From: Alkalihalobacillus sp. LMS39
GTDB taxonomy: Bacteria > Bacillota > Bacilli > Bacillales > Bacillaceae_F
Assembly: GCF_022812285.1 (NCBI RefSeq)
Contig: NZ_CP093300.1
Span: 4,402,001-4,466,000 of the forward strand
Length of the DNA: 64,000 bases
Direction: 5' to 3'
Positions 1 to 9,563 of the stretch are shown here, one piece after another. The notes beneath the pieces are model-generated. The model saw nothing but the letters and a program-made list of their open reading frames with translations. It did not search any database and was not told the DNA's origin. Numbering within the stretch: the first letter of the stretch is position 1; every line of letters begins with the position of its first letter. The position numbers and the translations under genes are program-made.

Positions 1-1142
1 TTCGTGAAATCATCGACATTTAACGGACTAGAAAACCGTGCTGTTCCATTTGTCGGAAGAACATGGTTTGGCCCTGCAAAATAATCACCAACCGTTTCGG
101 CGCTATACGGCCCGAGAAAAATTGCTCCAGCATGACGAATTTGTCCTAAGTATAACATCGGTTCTTCAACTAATACTTCTAAATGTTCTGGAGCTAACTT
201 GTTAACGACATCGACAGCCTCAGCCATAGACGCTGTCACATAAATCGCCCCGTAATCTTCAATCGATTTTTGTGCTATTTCTTTACGTGGAAGCTGTTGT
301 AACTGCTTTTCCACTTCAATTTTTACGTTTTCTGCAACCTCCTTTGATGGGGTAACAAGAACAGATGATGATAATGGATCATGTTCTGCTTGAGAAAGCA
401 AATCCGCAGCAATAAATGCCGGATTTACCCCGTCATCTGCTAAAACGACAATTTCACTCGGTCCTGCTATCATATCAATTGCGACTTCTCCAAACACGGC
501 ACGCTTTGCTAACGCGACATATATATTACCTGGCCCCACAATTTTATCTACTTGTGGAATCGTCTCTGTTCCGTAGGCTAAAGCCGCAACCGCTTGAGCA
601 CCACCGACTTTAAACATTTCTGTTACACCAAGTTCATGAGCCGTCACTAACACACCTGCAGACCATGAGCAATCTTGTTGGGGAGGAGATACCATAACTA
701 TCTTTTTCACCCCTGCGACTTGAGCGGGGATAACATTCATCATAATCGAAGACGGGTATGCGGCCGTTCCGCCTGGCACATACACCCCAACAGAATCAAG
801 CGGCGTAATTTGTTGACCGAGGATCGTTCCGTCTTCTTTTGTTGTCAGCCAAGATTGGCGTTTTTGCCGTTTATGGAAGTCGCGAATATTTTCAATCGCT
901 TCTCGAATCGCTTCTAACACGTTTTCATTGATTTGTTCATATGCTGCATCAATTTCAGCTTGTGTGACGACAAAGGAGGATAACGAGACACGGTCAAATG
1001 TTTCCGTCAACTGAGCAACGGCTTGATCACCATCTTGTCGCACCTGTTCGATAATGGCTTCGACCGCTTTACGTTGCTTTTCAGTTCCTGTATCAATCGT
1101 TCTTTTTAATGATACATTTTCAGTTACCTTAATGATTTTCAT
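1..1142 (-). CDS. hisD: Histidinol dehydrogenase, C-terminus cut by window edge
   Basis: HisD catalyses the last two NAD-dependent oxidations of L-histidinol to L-histidine in the cytoplasm. The reverse strand gives an uninterrupted frame of about 380 codons beginning [17 protein letters not shown]. It contains the family signature around [16 protein letters not shown] and the block VDKIVGPGN, followed by [14 protein letters not shown] and LAPEHLEV, where the catalytic Glu-His pair of the family sits. The family is about 425-430 residues, so roughly the last 45 are off the left edge. The ATG overlaps the hisG stop in an ATGA, which implies translational coupling. The gene is intact as far as it can be read. 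Confidence 0.95.
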   Translation of the reverse strand, partial: MKIIKVTENVSLKRTIDTGTEKQRKAVEAIIEQVRQDGDQAVAQLTETFDRVSLSSFVVTQAEIDAAYEQINENVLEAIREAIENIRDFHKRQKRQSWLTTKEDGTILGQQITPLDSVGVYVPGGTAAYPSSIMMNVIPAQVAGVKKIVMVSPPQQDCSWSAGVLVTAHELGVTEMFKVGGAQAVAALAYGTETIPQVDKIVGPGNIYVALAKRAVFGEVAIDMIAGPSEIVVLADDGVNPAFIAADLLSQAEHDPLSSSVLVTPSKEVAENVKIEVEKQLQQLPRKEIAQKSIEDYGAIYVTASMAEAVDVVNKLAPEHLEVLVEEPMLYLGQIRHAGAIFLGPYSAETVGDYFAGPNHVLPTNGTARFSSPLNVDDFT

Positions 1143-1777
1143 TGCTCATCCTCCTCAATGACTTTCGCCAACCGTTCCACTAACTCATCAATTAATTGAT
1201 CCTTCACCCGATAACTAACCGGATTGACAATTAATCTCGATGTAATCGGAACAATCGTTTCTAATTCCACAAGACCATTTTCTTTTAACGTTCGTCCGGT
1301 TGAGACGATATCAACGATACGATCTGCTAAACCGACTAAAGGAGCAAGTTCAATAGAACCATTTAATTTAATCACTTCAACTTGCTCGCCTTGTTCTTTA
1401 AAATATTGTGTTGCAAGGTTCGGATATTTTGATGCTACTTTTGGAGCGATTCCTTTTTCCACATATCCAGGCAATCCCGCTACCGCTAAATAACATTCAC
1501 TAATTTTTAAATCTAATACTTCATATACATCACGTTCTTCTTCAATCATCGTATCTTTTCCAGCGACACCCACATCTGCAACACCATGTTCGACATAAGT
1601 TGGAACATCCATCGGTTTCGCTAAAATAAAACGCATACCCGCTTCAGGAGCATCGACGATTAATTTTCTTGAATCATCAAATTCTTGCGGTAACCCATAT
1701 CCTGCTTTCCGAAGCAATTCGGCAGCTTCTTCAAAAATTCGTCCTTTTGGCATTGCTACCGTTAATAACTCATTCAT
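1139..1777 (-). CDS. hisG: ATP phosphoribosyltransferase catalytic subunit, short form
   Basis: HisG makes phosphoribosyl-ATP from ATP and PRPP, the committed step of histidine synthesis. The protein starts [18 protein letters not shown] and has the PRPP-binding region near [17 protein letters not shown]. At 212 residues it is the short form, which lacks the C-terminal regulatory domain and needs HisZ as partner; hisZ is directly upstream. I chose the ATG at 1777 because AAGGAGG lies eight bases before it. An in-frame start at 1837 would add 20 residues without family resemblance. The start lies inside the end of hisZ, and the end overlaps hisD, so the three genes are tightly coupled. Confidence 0.95.
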   Translation of the reverse strand: MNELLTVAMPKGRIFEEAAELLRKAGYGLPQEFDDSRKLIVDAPEAGMRFILAKPMDVPTYVEHGVADVGVAGKDTMIEEERDVYEVLDLKISECYLAVAGLPGYVEKGIAPKVASKYPNLATQYFKEQGEQVEVIKLNGSIELAPLVGLADRIVDIVSTGRTLKENGLVELETIVPITSRLIVNPVSYRVKDQLIDELVERLAKVIEEDEQ

Positions 1778-2960
1778 TCCCTTGGCCTCCTTGCTTCGCT
1801 TTCCCGATAAAATAAATGACATCTTCGAATTGTTCACTTAATATATCTACATTCCTCACACCTGATAAATCTTGAAGGATAACTGCTTTTGCTTCCGCTC
1901 TTTTTTCTTGAGCTAATTGGATAGCCTCTTGTCTTCTTTCCGTACTAAAAATAATACATGTTTGTTTCTTGTTTGAGTTTGACGCTCCTATTGCTTCAAC
2001 TAGCAAATCAAGTCGGATACCGAATCCTGTTGCTTGAGCAGGACGGTCGAATTTCTCAAGTAATTCATCATAACGACCACCACTGCAAAGCGGTGTCCCT
2101 AGTCGGTCTCCATACCCTTCAAACACAACTCCTGTATAATAGCTCATATGCATCACAAGATTTAAATCGAGTTTCACATATTGTGCGACTCCGTAATGGT
2201 CAAGCACTTCCAACAATTCGACAAGTTCTTGTAATGCTTTTTGACCTTGTTCTGTTTGCACTAGCTCTTTTGCTGTCGCAAGTTTTTCTCGTCCGCCACG
2301 TAATTGCAGTAACGTCAATAGCCGATCCTTATCAATGGAAGATAAGTTCAAGCTTTTTACATGCTGACGATAGCCTACATAATTTTTTTCATATAAATAT
2401 CGACGTAATCGATTAGCACGCTCTTCATTTCCAACGACATCAAGGAGCAAAGCATTCACATATCCAATATGACCGATTGCCACTTGAAACGAATCTAATC
2501 CCGCTTTTTGTAAAGCGGCAATCATAAGCGCAATCACTTCTCCATCAGCACTTGATGTTCCATCACCAACAAGCTCTACCCCTAACTGTTCAAACTCCGC
2601 TGGTTTCCCACCTTCATGCTGCTGGGCTCGAAACAAAGTAGAATGATAGGATAATCGAAGCGGATATGCTTCATTTTTCAAACTAGATGCCGCTAGCCTT
2701 GCAATCGGTGCTGTCATATCTGGTCGTAATACGAGCGTTCGTCCTTGTTGATCTAATAATTTAAAAAGCTGTTGGTCCAATATCGCTGATTCCACCCCAA
2801 CTGTTTCGTAATATTCTAATGTTGGCGTTTGAATCGAACGGTACCCCCAGCTTGTGAACTCTTCTTTCATTTCATGCGCAATCCGCTCTTTCGTTTCAAA
2901 TAACGTCGGCAATATATCACGCATACCTAATGGCTTTTCAAACATAAACGGCTTTGTCAT
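1770..2960 (-). CDS. hisZ: ATP phosphoribosyltransferase regulatory subunit
   Basis: HisZ is a catalytically inactive paralogue of histidyl-tRNA synthetase. It forms a complex with short HisG and gives it activity and histidine feedback control. The protein (396 residues) begins [18 protein letters not shown] and keeps class II synthetase motifs, including [29 protein letters not shown] and [15 protein letters not shown] prefer the ATG at 2960 over 2975 because GGAG sits upstream at suitable distance and family members begin near this point. It is the first gene of the operon, with hisG overlapping its end. The order hisZ-hisG-hisD matches B. subtilis. Confidence 0.93.
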   Translation of the reverse strand: MTKPFMFEKPLGMRDILPTLFETKERIAHEMKEEFTSWGYRSIQTPTLEYYETVGVESAILDQQLFKLLDQQGRTLVLRPDMTAPIARLAASSLKNEAYPLRLSYHSTLFRAQQHEGGKPAEFEQLGVELVGDGTSSADGEVIALMIAALQKAGLDSFQVAIGHIGYVNALLLDVVGNEERANRLRRYLYEKNYVGYRQHVKSLNLSSIDKDRLLTLLQLRGGREKLATAKELVQTEQGQKALQELVELLEVLDHYGVAQYVKLDLNLVMHMSYYTGVVFEGYGDRLGTPLCSGGRYDELLEKFDRPAQATGFGIRLDLLVEAIGASNSNKKQTCIIFSTERRQEAIQLAQEKRAEAKAVILQDLSGVRNVDILSEQFEDVIYFIGKAKQGGQGNE

Positions 2961-3013
2961 TTTTTCACGCTCCATGCTTTAGTTCGCTAATGAGATAAAG
3001 ACTAATTATTGAT

Positions 3014-3043
3014 AGTGTAACATTTGATTAAATTATCAGTCAA
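3014..3043 (-). promoter_or_regulatory. Predicted SigA promoter of the his operon
   Basis: On the minus strand TTGACT (3043-3038) is followed after 18 bases by TACACT (3019-3014), about 45 bases upstream of the hisZ start. The leader is short and has no T-box or terminator hairpin, so no histidine-responsive attenuation is visible. Confidence 0.6.
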
Positions 3044-3124
3044 TGAAAAACATGATTTCTTCTATTTTTTCCAACTCGCAAAAGAAAAACCTATATTTGA
3101 CGAGAACGGCAAGCGTAAGCCTAA

Positions 3125-3163
3125 CAAAAAAATGAAGTCCAATTCAAACATGAATTGGACTTC
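3125..3163 (-). terminator. Terminator of the hprK-lgt-yvoD-ppaX-yvoF transcript
   Basis: A perfect 13-bp stem (arms 3134-3146 and 3151-3163, loop of four) is followed on the minus strand by a run of T. It faces transcripts coming from yvoF. The IS3-family element now lies between yvoF and this terminator. Confidence 0.8.
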
Positions 3164-3170
3164 GTTCGTA

Positions 3171-3344
3171 TCGGACATCTGTTCCGTTATTTGTCATTTT
3201 TACCGTGTTTTCGCGGACTGTTCGGACATCTGTTCCGCTATTTCGTAATTTCCCTTTGTTAAGACATCGTTTTCGAGTAGGTAACGGAACTGGTGTCCGA
3301 ACAACCTCCTAAATGATACAATTTTTATAAAATAACGGATTATA
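3171..3344. repeat. 185-bp four-unit palindromic repeat, copy A (split by IS3 element)
   Basis: Two direct units near the consensus TCGGACATCTGTTCCGCTAT start at 3171 and 3222. One inverted unit ends near 3301. A second inverted unit starts at about 3331 and is broken after ATA at 3344; its remainder resumes at 4797-4809. Removing the IS restores the same two-forward, two-inverted layout and the same total length as the copies near 16990, 38062 and 56044. Confidence 0.8.
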
Positions 3345-4796
3345 TGGATCTCTGTCAAGAAAGTAGACACCTAAATACCGGATTGTTATAGCAGTCTGTT
3401 TCTTCACTTTTTAAAAGCTTAGATGATTCCGTGGTTGCGTCAAGCTAAAACCGCTTGACCCTTCCACTCCACCATCTGGGTGGTTGTTAAGTGAAGAAAA
3501 ACATACTTCTGCCTGTATTCTTTACACTGTGTGATTTTTGTAATATGCTTCTGCGTATTCGACCGGTGTTACGTACCTAATTGAACTATGAATTCTTTTT
3601 CGATTATAGAAAAACTCAATGTATCTATAGATGGCTGTTTGTGCTTGTGCTCTCGTTTTGAACCGTTTTCCTTGAATTAATTCTTTCTTCAATAAGCTGA
3701 AAAATGACTCTGCACATGCGTTGTCATAACAGTTCCCTGTGCGACTCATACTGACATCCATCTTGTAGTCTTGTAGTCGCTCCTGATAAGTATGAGAAGC
3801 ATACTGCGTTCCACGGTCTGAGTGATGAAGTAATCCTTCTTTCGGCTTCTTTGCTTCATAAGCATTGTCTAACGCGGTTAGAACAAGCTTTGTTTCCATA
3901 TGTCTATCCAGGCACCAACCGACAATTTCACGAGAATATAAATCAAGTACTGTTGCCAAATATAACTTCCCTTCTCGACATGGAATATAGGTAATATCTG
4001 TGACCCACACTTTATTTGGATCGGACACTGTAAACTGTTGGTTTAACTTATTTGGCGCAATTGGAAAAAGATGATTTGAGTCTGTAGTACTCACCTTATA
4101 TTTTTTCGATACACAGGAACGAAGTTCAAGTTCTCTCATATAGTTACTGACGGTTCGTTCTGAAATCCTATATCCATCATCTTTTTGCAATTTCTTTGTT
4201 ATTTTTGTACTCCCATATATTTTGTGATGGTCATAATAATAGAAGAGAATTTTTTCTTGAATTGCTTTTTTTCGCTCTTCTTGCTTACTTGGCTTGTGAT
4301 TTCTCCATTTCAGATAACCGCTCCGAGAAACTTCGAGTACTCTACACATCTTCTTCACTGAAAACTCGGAACGATGGTTCTCAATGAATCTAAACCTCAT
4401 GGTTTTGGTCTGCTGAAGATGTGCACCGCCTTTTTTACAATGGCCAATTCTTCTTCTTTTTCTGCTAACTTACGGTTACTGGCTTTTAATTCACGTTCCT
4501 GCTCCCGTAATTGTTGTTCTAGCTTCTGAATTCGTGCTTCAGCTGTAACAGGCTCATTCTCAAATTCACGATAAAGACTAATCCACTCATGTAATGTACT
4601 TAAAGGAACATTTAAATCCTCTGCAATTTCTGTGACGGTTTTCTTATTTTCTTGAACATATTTTACTGCTTCACGCTTAAATTTCTCATTGTACCTTTGC
4701 CGTTGTTCACCCATGGGAACCCCTCCTAATTAGTATTATCATACCCATATTTTTGATTTCCGGTAAAGGGGTGTCCACTTTTTATTCTAGCATCAA
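3345..4796 (-). mobile_element. IS3-family insertion sequence (1452 bp)
   Basis: The ends are imperfect inverted repeats beginning TG: TGGATCTCTGTCAAGAAAGT on the left, and TGATGCTAGAATAAAAAGTG on the right read inward. Both continue into a GACACC block and an ACCGGA block. A 3-bp ATA duplication (3342-3344 and 4797-4799) flanks it, typical of the family. It encodes overlapping orfA and orfB on the minus strand with a frameshift motif. The target was the fourth unit of the palindromic intergenic repeat. The element looks complete and potentially active. Confidence 0.85.
3522..4714 (-). CDS. IS3-family transposase OrfAB, made by -1 frameshift
   Basis: OrfA (4714-4397, 105 residues) has an HTH_8-type DNA-binding region (ENKKTVTEIAEDLNVPLSTL) followed by a coiled coil. 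OrfB (visible ATG at 4400, ending at 3522, 292 residues) is the integrase-fold transposase: an HTH_21 region near the start, then DDE residues in WVTDITYIP, HSDRGTQYAS and ESFFSLLKKE. The slippery heptamer A AAA AAG lies at 4436-4430 near the end of orfA. The -1 frame is open from there straight into orfB, passing its ATG, so the fused transposase is expected from slippage. No internal stop is seen. Confidence 0.9.
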
Positions 4797-4827
4797 TATG
4801 TCCGTTACAGTCTCACCATTTCTACAA

Positions 4828-5346
4828 TCACAAGATTTCTTCCCGTTTTCGTTCTAGCATTTGTTCTTTCGTATAAATGATCTTCATCGGGTTTCCTCCG
4901 ACAAACGCCCCAGGTGGAACATCTTGGTGAACAAGTGTCGCCGCTGACACAATCGCACCATCGCCAATCGTCACTCCTGGCAAAATCGTGGAATTTGCCC
5001 CAATCATCACTTCATCACCTATGATAACATCGCCTAAGCGATATTCATCGATTAAATATTCATGAGCTAAAATCGTCGTGTTGTATCCAATAATCGAATT
5101 TTTGCCAATCGATATTTTCTCCGGAAACATAATGTCCATCATCACCATTAAGGCGACAGCCGTTTGGTCCCCAACTTTCATTCGTAAAAACGTCCGATAC
5201 AACCAATTTTTTACAGGAATAAACGGAGTGTATCTAGATAGTTGAATGACGATGAAATTTTTAACGACTTTCCAAAATGGAACGGTCTTATATATTTGCC
5301 AAAGAGAGTTTGCTTCATGAACTGGATAACGGGTCGTTTTTCTCAA
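4828..5346 (-). CDS. yvoF: Hexapeptide-repeat acyltransferase YvoF
   Basis: This is a predicted cytoplasmic O-acetyltransferase of the left-handed beta-helix class; its natural acceptor is not known to me. The 172-residue protein has successive hexapeptide turns (ISIGKNSIIGYNTTILA, DVIIGDEVMIGANSTILPG, VTIGDGAIVSAATLV) and ends with the VGGNPMKII pattern seen in maltose/galactoside-type acetyltransferases. The start is TTG, overlapping the ppaX stop as TTGA, so it is coupled to ppaX. It is the last gene of the hprK operon, in the same order as B. subtilis. Confidence 0.85.
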   Translation of the reverse strand: MRKTTRYPVHEANSLWQIYKTVPFWKVVKNFIVIQLSRYTPFIPVKNWLYRTFLRMKVGDQTAVALMVMMDIMFPEKISIGKNSIIGYNTTILAHEYLIDEYRLGDVIIGDEVMIGANSTILPGVTIGDGAIVSAATLVHQDVPPGAFVGGNPMKIIYTKEQMLERKREEIL

Positions 5347-5990
5347 TCCGATTCAACTCCAACAATCTCAAGAAGCTCATTCATTGATTGCAACACATAG
5401 TCTGGCTCATAAGAACGGATAAACTCTTCTCCTTTAATCGCCCATGCCACACCCGCTGTTTTTGTGCCCGCATTTTTCCCGCCATTAATATCATGATGGT
5501 TGTCTCCCACCATAATCGTCGTGTCTGGTTTTGACCCCAATGCATCCATAGCAAGTTGCAGCGGTTGCGGGTCTGGTTTCACTCGGTCCACTTCATCTAG
5601 TGAAATGATGACGTCAAAGTATTGATCTAATCCTGTTAATTGCAGCCCCATCATCGCCGTTTTCCGAATTTTTGTCGTTACAATCGCTAGTTTAATCCCT
5701 GCTTGATGAAGTTGTTGAACTGTTTCTTTTACACCTTCATACTCTTCTACTAACTCATCATGTTTTTCATGATTAAATGTTCGATATCGTTCAATCATCT
5801 CATCTACTAAATCAGGATCAACCGTTTTAAAGCTATCTACTAACGGTGGTCCAATAAACTCAAGTATCGCTTCTCTTGTATATTCACCTGGTCGATAATG
5901 TTCTAGCGTATGTAAAAACGAAGCAATAATCAATTCATTCGTATTAATCAGTGTCCCATCTAAATCAAACAAAACCGTATCAATTTTCAT
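5343..5990 (-). CDS. ppaX: Pyrophosphatase PpaX (HAD family)
   Basis: PpaX hydrolyses the pyrophosphate released when HprK/P dephosphorylates Ser46-P of HPr, so its place in the hprK operon fits. The 215-residue protein has HAD motif I (LFDLDGTLIN, nucleophile Asp), motif II in LAIVTTKIRKTA, the motif III lysine in RVKPDPQP, and motif IV VGDNHHDINGGKNAG. The start at 5990 (MKIDTVLFD) follows AAAGGAAG. The in-frame start at 6008 adds six residues and lacks a good binding site. Its beginning overlaps the end of yvoD. Confidence 0.92.
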   Translation of the reverse strand: MKIDTVLFDLDGTLINTNELIIASFLHTLEHYRPGEYTREAILEFIGPPLVDSFKTVDPDLVDEMIERYRTFNHEKHDELVEEYEGVKETVQQLHQAGIKLAIVTTKIRKTAMMGLQLTGLDQYFDVIISLDEVDRVKPDPQPLQLAMDALGSKPDTTIMVGDNHHDINGGKNAGTKTAGVAWAIKGEEFIRSYEPDYVLQSMNELLEIVGVESD

Positions 5991-6933
5991 AGGTTGCTTC
6001 CTTTCCATCCATTCGTGCTTTTTTTTCTACTCGGTTCCAAATCGCTGCGACTAGCATTGTTAACAAAATAGCAGTGACTAATCGAACAAGCAATAATGGC
6101 CAAACAGGAATCCCGAGCGGAATAAAAATCAATGTATCCTCTATGACTGCATGACAGGCAACAAGGAAAATAAAAACTAAATACAAATCTTTCTTACTAA
6201 CCCCATCTTCTTTTGCGGCCTGAATCATCACACCAGCCCCAAAAGCTAAGCCAAACATAAGTCCTGATGCTAATGTTGTTGATGTGTTTTCTTTAATGCC
6301 TAACATTTTCGTAAAAGGGGCCATCCACTTTGAAAAAACATTTAACCATTGTAACTCTTTCATAATTTGCACAAATATCATTAACGGAATTACGATAGCC
6401 GCTAATTGCAAAATCCCTATCGTCGCACTTTGAACCCCTTGCCATGCAATAGCCCCCCAGCCTGTAATCTCCTCGTTGGACGCAGAAGGAACAAAGCCAT
6501 ACTGAGCTAGCTCTGTTCCTCCTTGCCAAAACCAATGAATCAGTAACGCTGAGAAAAAAGCAAGACCAAGACGCACAAGGAGAACGACAGACATACGAAT
6601 GCCAACCTTTGCTGCAACGGCAGATTCAACAAACAAATTATGGGAAAATGACAACATCACTGCGAGAATAAACACTTCTTTAACCGTTAAATCCATTGTC
6701 AAAATCGCACCAATGGCTGCATATAAATTCAAGACATTTCCTAAAACAAGGGGAATGGCTGCCTCACCTGGTAAACCAATCCACCCCATAACCGGAGTTA
6801 ACAAGTTAGCAACCCAACTAAGCACAGGGGTATACCCTAAAATTGTAATGATGAGCGTAATTGGGAAAATGATTTTTCCTAAGGTCCATGTCGTCTGTAG
6901 CCCTACGACTAACCCTCGTTTTAACATTCCCAT
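5980..6933 (-). CDS. yvoD: Nucleoside-recognition (Gate) domain membrane protein YvoD
   Basis: This is a polytopic membrane protein of about 317 residues with eight or so hydrophobic segments and two Gate/nucleoside-recognition modules (around VLGNVLNLYAAIGAILTMDL and LASGLMFGLAFGAGVMIQAA). The family includes the spore maturation proteins SpmA/SpmB, but the transported or sensed molecule of YvoD is unknown. The ATG at 6933 follows GAGAGGAG. It lies between lgt and ppaX with short spacing or overlap, so it is part of the hprK operon; position and family match B. subtilis yvoD. Confidence 0.82.
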   Translation of the reverse strand: MGMLKRGLVVGLQTTWTLGKIIFPITLIITILGYTPVLSWVANLLTPVMGWIGLPGEAAIPLVLGNVLNLYAAIGAILTMDLTVKEVFILAVMLSFSHNLFVESAVAAKVGIRMSVVLLVRLGLAFFSALLIHWFWQGGTELAQYGFVPSASNEEITGWGAIAWQGVQSATIGILQLAAIVIPLMIFVQIMKELQWLNVFSKWMAPFTKMLGIKENTSTTLASGLMFGLAFGAGVMIQAAKEDGVSKKDLYLVFIFLVACHAVIEDTLIFIPLGIPVWPLLLVRLVTAILLTMLVAAIWNRVEKKARMDGKEATYEN

Positions 6934-6956
6934 GATGTGACTCCTCTCCACTTGCT

Positions 6957-7829
6957 TTACCGTTTCTTTTTCTTTTTCTTCTTCGTTGCTCCTATTTGTT
7001 TTGAAGGATTAACCTGTGGCACTTCATCTAAATACCGTGGAATCGCATCCCCTTGTTTTCGACGATATATCCATAACACAATGGCACCAATCACTAGTAA
7101 AACAGAAACAATTTGAGCTGTTTTTAACCCAAACACTAATAAATTATCAAGGCGCATTTCTTCAATAATAAATCGTCCAACAGAATACCAAATTAAATAA
7201 CTGAAGAAAATTTCCCCTTGTTTTAAATTCACTCTTCTTAAATAAAGTAAAATCGCTAGCCCAAGTAAATTCCACAATGATTCATATAAGAACGTCGGGT
7301 GATAATATTGGCCATTTATATACATTTGATTGACGATAAACTCCGGTAGCATGAGCCCTTCTAAAAATTCTCTCGTTACTGGTCCACCATACACTTCTTG
7401 GTTCATAAAGTTTCCCCAACGGCCAATTGCTTGCCCGATTAACAAACTCGGAGCAGTAATATCAAGGATTTTCCACGCTGAAATATTTCGTTTGCGGCAA
7501 AAAACTATAACCGTGGCCACCCCACCAATTAAACCACCGTGAATCGCCAAACCACCTTCCCATATGTAAAACATACGAATTGGATTATCAGCAAATTGCT
7601 CCCAGCGGAAAATAACATAGTAAAGCCGCGCTGAAAGAATGGCGATCGGAAGCGCATAAAGCAATAAATCAGCAAACGTATCTTTAGGTAACCCACGTTT
7701 CACCGTTTCTCTTGTCGCTACAATATACCCGAGCAATACGCCCAACCCAATAAGTAGACCGTACCAATACACACGAATAAACCCAAATTCAAACACAAGT
7801 CGATTAAGCGGTTGAATCGTTTCCTCCAT
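6957..7829 (-). CDS. lgt: Prolipoprotein diacylglyceryl transferase
   Basis: Lgt moves diacylglycerol from phosphatidylglycerol to the lipobox cysteine of prolipoproteins at the membrane. The 290-residue protein has about seven membrane segments, the HGGLIGG motif with the essential His, and the family signature [15 protein letters not shown]. The C-terminus is a basic tail ending in a run of lysines ([10 protein letters not shown]). Three lipoproteins in this window (the sugar-binding protein, CccB and the acidic-tailed lipoprotein) are expected substrates. It follows hprK by 23 bases in the same operon. Confidence 0.96.
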   Translation of the reverse strand: MEETIQPLNRLVFEFGFIRVYWYGLLIGLGVLLGYIVATRETVKRGLPKDTFADLLLYALPIAILSARLYYVIFRWEQFADNPIRMFYIWEGGLAIHGGLIGGVATVIVFCRKRNISAWKILDITAPSLLIGQAIGRWGNFMNQEVYGGPVTREFLEGLMLPEFIVNQMYINGQYYHPTFLYESLWNLLGLAILLYLRRVNLKQGEIFFSYLIWYSVGRFIIEEMRLDNLLVFGLKTAQIVSVLLVIGAIVLWIYRRKQGDAIPRYLDEVPQVNPSKQIGATKKKKKKKR

Positions 7830-7852
7830 CCTCTTTCACCTCTCCTACTAAA

Positions 7853-8785
7853 TTAAAATTCTCTATCTACATCTTCAATGACATCTGTTAAACGGTCAGA
7901 AAATTGCTGTGCCGCATTCATCCCTAAACGTTTCAATCGGAAATTCATCGCCGCTACTTCAATAATAACAGCCAAGTTCCGCCCAGGTCGAACGGGAACC
8001 GTTAATTTTGGTACATCGACATCAATAATTTTCATCGTTTCTTCTTCTAGCCCTAGTCGATCGTATGCTTTTGTTTGGTCCCATAGCTCTAAATTGATGA
8101 CAAGAACAATACGTTTAAACGGACGAATGGAACCTGCCCCAAATAAGGTCATAACATTAATGATCCCTAACCCGCGAATTTCAAGCAAATGTTGAATTAA
8201 TTCTGGTGATCGACCAATTAATGTATCTTCATGTTCTTGGCGAATCTCAACAGAATCATCTGCCACTAATCGATGACCACGACGAACTAAGTCTAACGCT
8301 GTTTCACTTTTCCCCACTCCACTTGACCCCGTAATTAATACACCAATCCCGTAAATATCAACGAGAACGCCATGAACAGCTGTCATCGGAGCAAGTTGAC
8401 TTTCCAAAAAGTTCGTCAGCTGTGAACTGAGACGTGTTGTTGATGAAGGTGATCGTAAAATCGGAACACCATTTTCTTCAGAGGCTTCCACTAATTCTTT
8501 CGGTACTTCTAACCCACGTGAAATAATAATGCCTGGTGTGTCATATGTACATAAATTTTTCATGCGGTCTAATTTTTCATGTGTGTTTAATTGTTCAAAA
8601 AACGTTAATTCTGTCCGGCCAAGTAGCTGTAGACGCTTTGCAGGGTAATACGTAAAGAAACCTGCCATTTCAATTCCTGGACGTGAGATATCGCTTGTTG
8701 TAATCGGACGGTATACTCCTTCTTCACCACTAATTAATTCTAAGTTGAACTTTTCTATTAATTCATTTGCTGTTACTTTTGCCAT
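7853..8785 (-). CDS. hprK: HPr kinase/phosphorylase
   Basis: HprK/P phosphorylates and dephosphorylates HPr on Ser46, the central signal for carbon catabolite control in Bacillaceae. The 310-residue protein has the N-terminal MurF-like domain. The catalytic domain carries the P-loop [15 protein letters not shown], the catalytic region GHRLVADD and the family signature [10 protein letters not shown]. The start at 8785 ([10 protein letters not shown]) lies eight bases after GGAGG; the in-frame ATG at 8800 overlaps that binding site and is rejected. It leads the lgt-yvoD-ppaX-yvoF operon. Confidence 0.96.
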   Translation of the reverse strand: MAKVTANELIEKFNLELISGEEGVYRPITTSDISRPGIEMAGFFTYYPAKRLQLLGRTELTFFEQLNTHEKLDRMKNLCTYDTPGIIISRGLEVPKELVEASEENGVPILRSPSSTTRLSSQLTNFLESQLAPMTAVHGVLVDIYGIGVLITGSSGVGKSETALDLVRRGHRLVADDSVEIRQEHEDTLIGRSPELIQHLLEIRGLGIINVMTLFGAGSIRPFKRIVLVINLELWDQTKAYDRLGLEEETMKIIDVDVPKLTVPVRPGRNLAVIIEVAAMNFRLKRLGMNAAQQFSDRLTDVIEDVDREF

Positions 8786-8897
8786 TGAATAAACCTCCAT
8801 TCATTCCGTATGTTTTATTATACCTGTTTGTCCAATAAAAGAAAAAACGAATCTTTATTCGAACTCATTATAACAAATTCCTCCCATAATCAATAAT

Positions 8898-9119
8898 TAA
8901 GAAAAACGCGGAGCGTCTTTTCTTTCAAGCGAAGTGCGGAGCCCTGCCCGCTTTTAACAGTGAACCCCAAGTGCTTCTTTCCGATTTTTCACTCGTTTTG
9001 TCCAATAGAACCCTATAACACACAATTCAAACGCCCTCCGTTAAAGAAAAACGCGGGAGCGTCTTTTCTAGAAAGCTTTCAATGCTTCACTGCTATACCA
9101 TAATTTTCAAACTATCTTA
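8898..9119 (+). repeat. GC-rich hairpin repeat, partial copy plus second partial copy
   Basis: The 8785-9182 gap has no gene. From 8898 to about 8980 it carries the 5' two thirds of a repeat that starts TAAGAAAAACGCGGAGCGTC. From 9043 to 9119 a second copy has the same 5' end joined directly to the family 3' end, with the middle missing. Full copies are at 15809, 18453 and 20420, all in this orientation. Confidence 0.8.
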
Positions 9120-9130
9120 TATGTTAATAC

Positions 9131-9165
9131 AAAAACCCCACAAGTCAGCTTTCCACTTGTGGGGT
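9131..9165 (-). terminator. Terminator after yvlD
   Basis: A 10-bp perfect stem (CCCCACAAGT pairing with ACTTGTGGGG) is followed on the minus strand by five T. It sits 17 bases past the yvlD stop. Confidence 0.85.
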
Positions 9166-9181
9166 GATGTATACGTCGAGG

Positions 9182-9538
9182 TTACCGTTTCACCATCGGC
9201 TCGACTATTATTTTTTGAATGAGAGCATTTAAAATGGAAATGATAACTGCCGCTAAAATGGCCATTCCAAATCCATTGATAACAAACGAATCTCCCATTA
9301 CCCATGCCGTTAACGAAAGAGTGATTGCGTTAATCACAAATAAAAACAACCCGAGTGTTAATAACGTAACCGGCAATGTAAGGATAATAAGAAGTGGCCT
9401 CACAATGGCATTAAATATCGACAATAACACACTTGCGATAATCGCTGCCATTACACCTGATAAATAAAAATTATCAAAAAAGCCAGCCACTACAATTAAC
9501 ACGACTGTATTTACAAGTAAATGAACAAACCAACTCAT
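9182..9538 (-). CDS. yvlD: Phage-holin-superfamily membrane protein YvlD
   Basis: This is a small integral membrane protein of 118 residues with four hydrophobic helices (for example HLLVNTVVLIVVAGFF and PLLIILTLPVTLLTLGLFLF). It belongs to the family annotated as mycobacterial 4-TMS phage holin, which is widespread outside phages. Its function is unknown. In B. subtilis yvlD belongs to the yvl cluster linked to cell-envelope stress. Here it follows yvlB by 25 bases, so the two are probably co-transcribed and end at the terminator just downstream. Confidence 0.82.
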   Translation of the reverse strand: MSWFVHLLVNTVVLIVVAGFFDNFYLSGVMAAIIASVLLSIFNAIVRPLLIILTLPVTLLTLGLFLFVINAITLSLTAWVMGDSFVINGFGMAILAAVIISILNALIQKIIVEPMVKR

Positions 9539-9563
9539 ACGAAATCAACCCTTTTCGTTAAGA

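Noticed and set aside
2961-3124. T-box or attenuator leader for the his operon
   Set aside because: The promoter lies about 45 bases before hisZ and no stem or T-box sequence is present in that short leader.
3024-3248. Open frame in the hisZ-IS3 gap
   Set aside because: It runs through the terminator stem and two repeat units, has no binding site and no recognisable protein.
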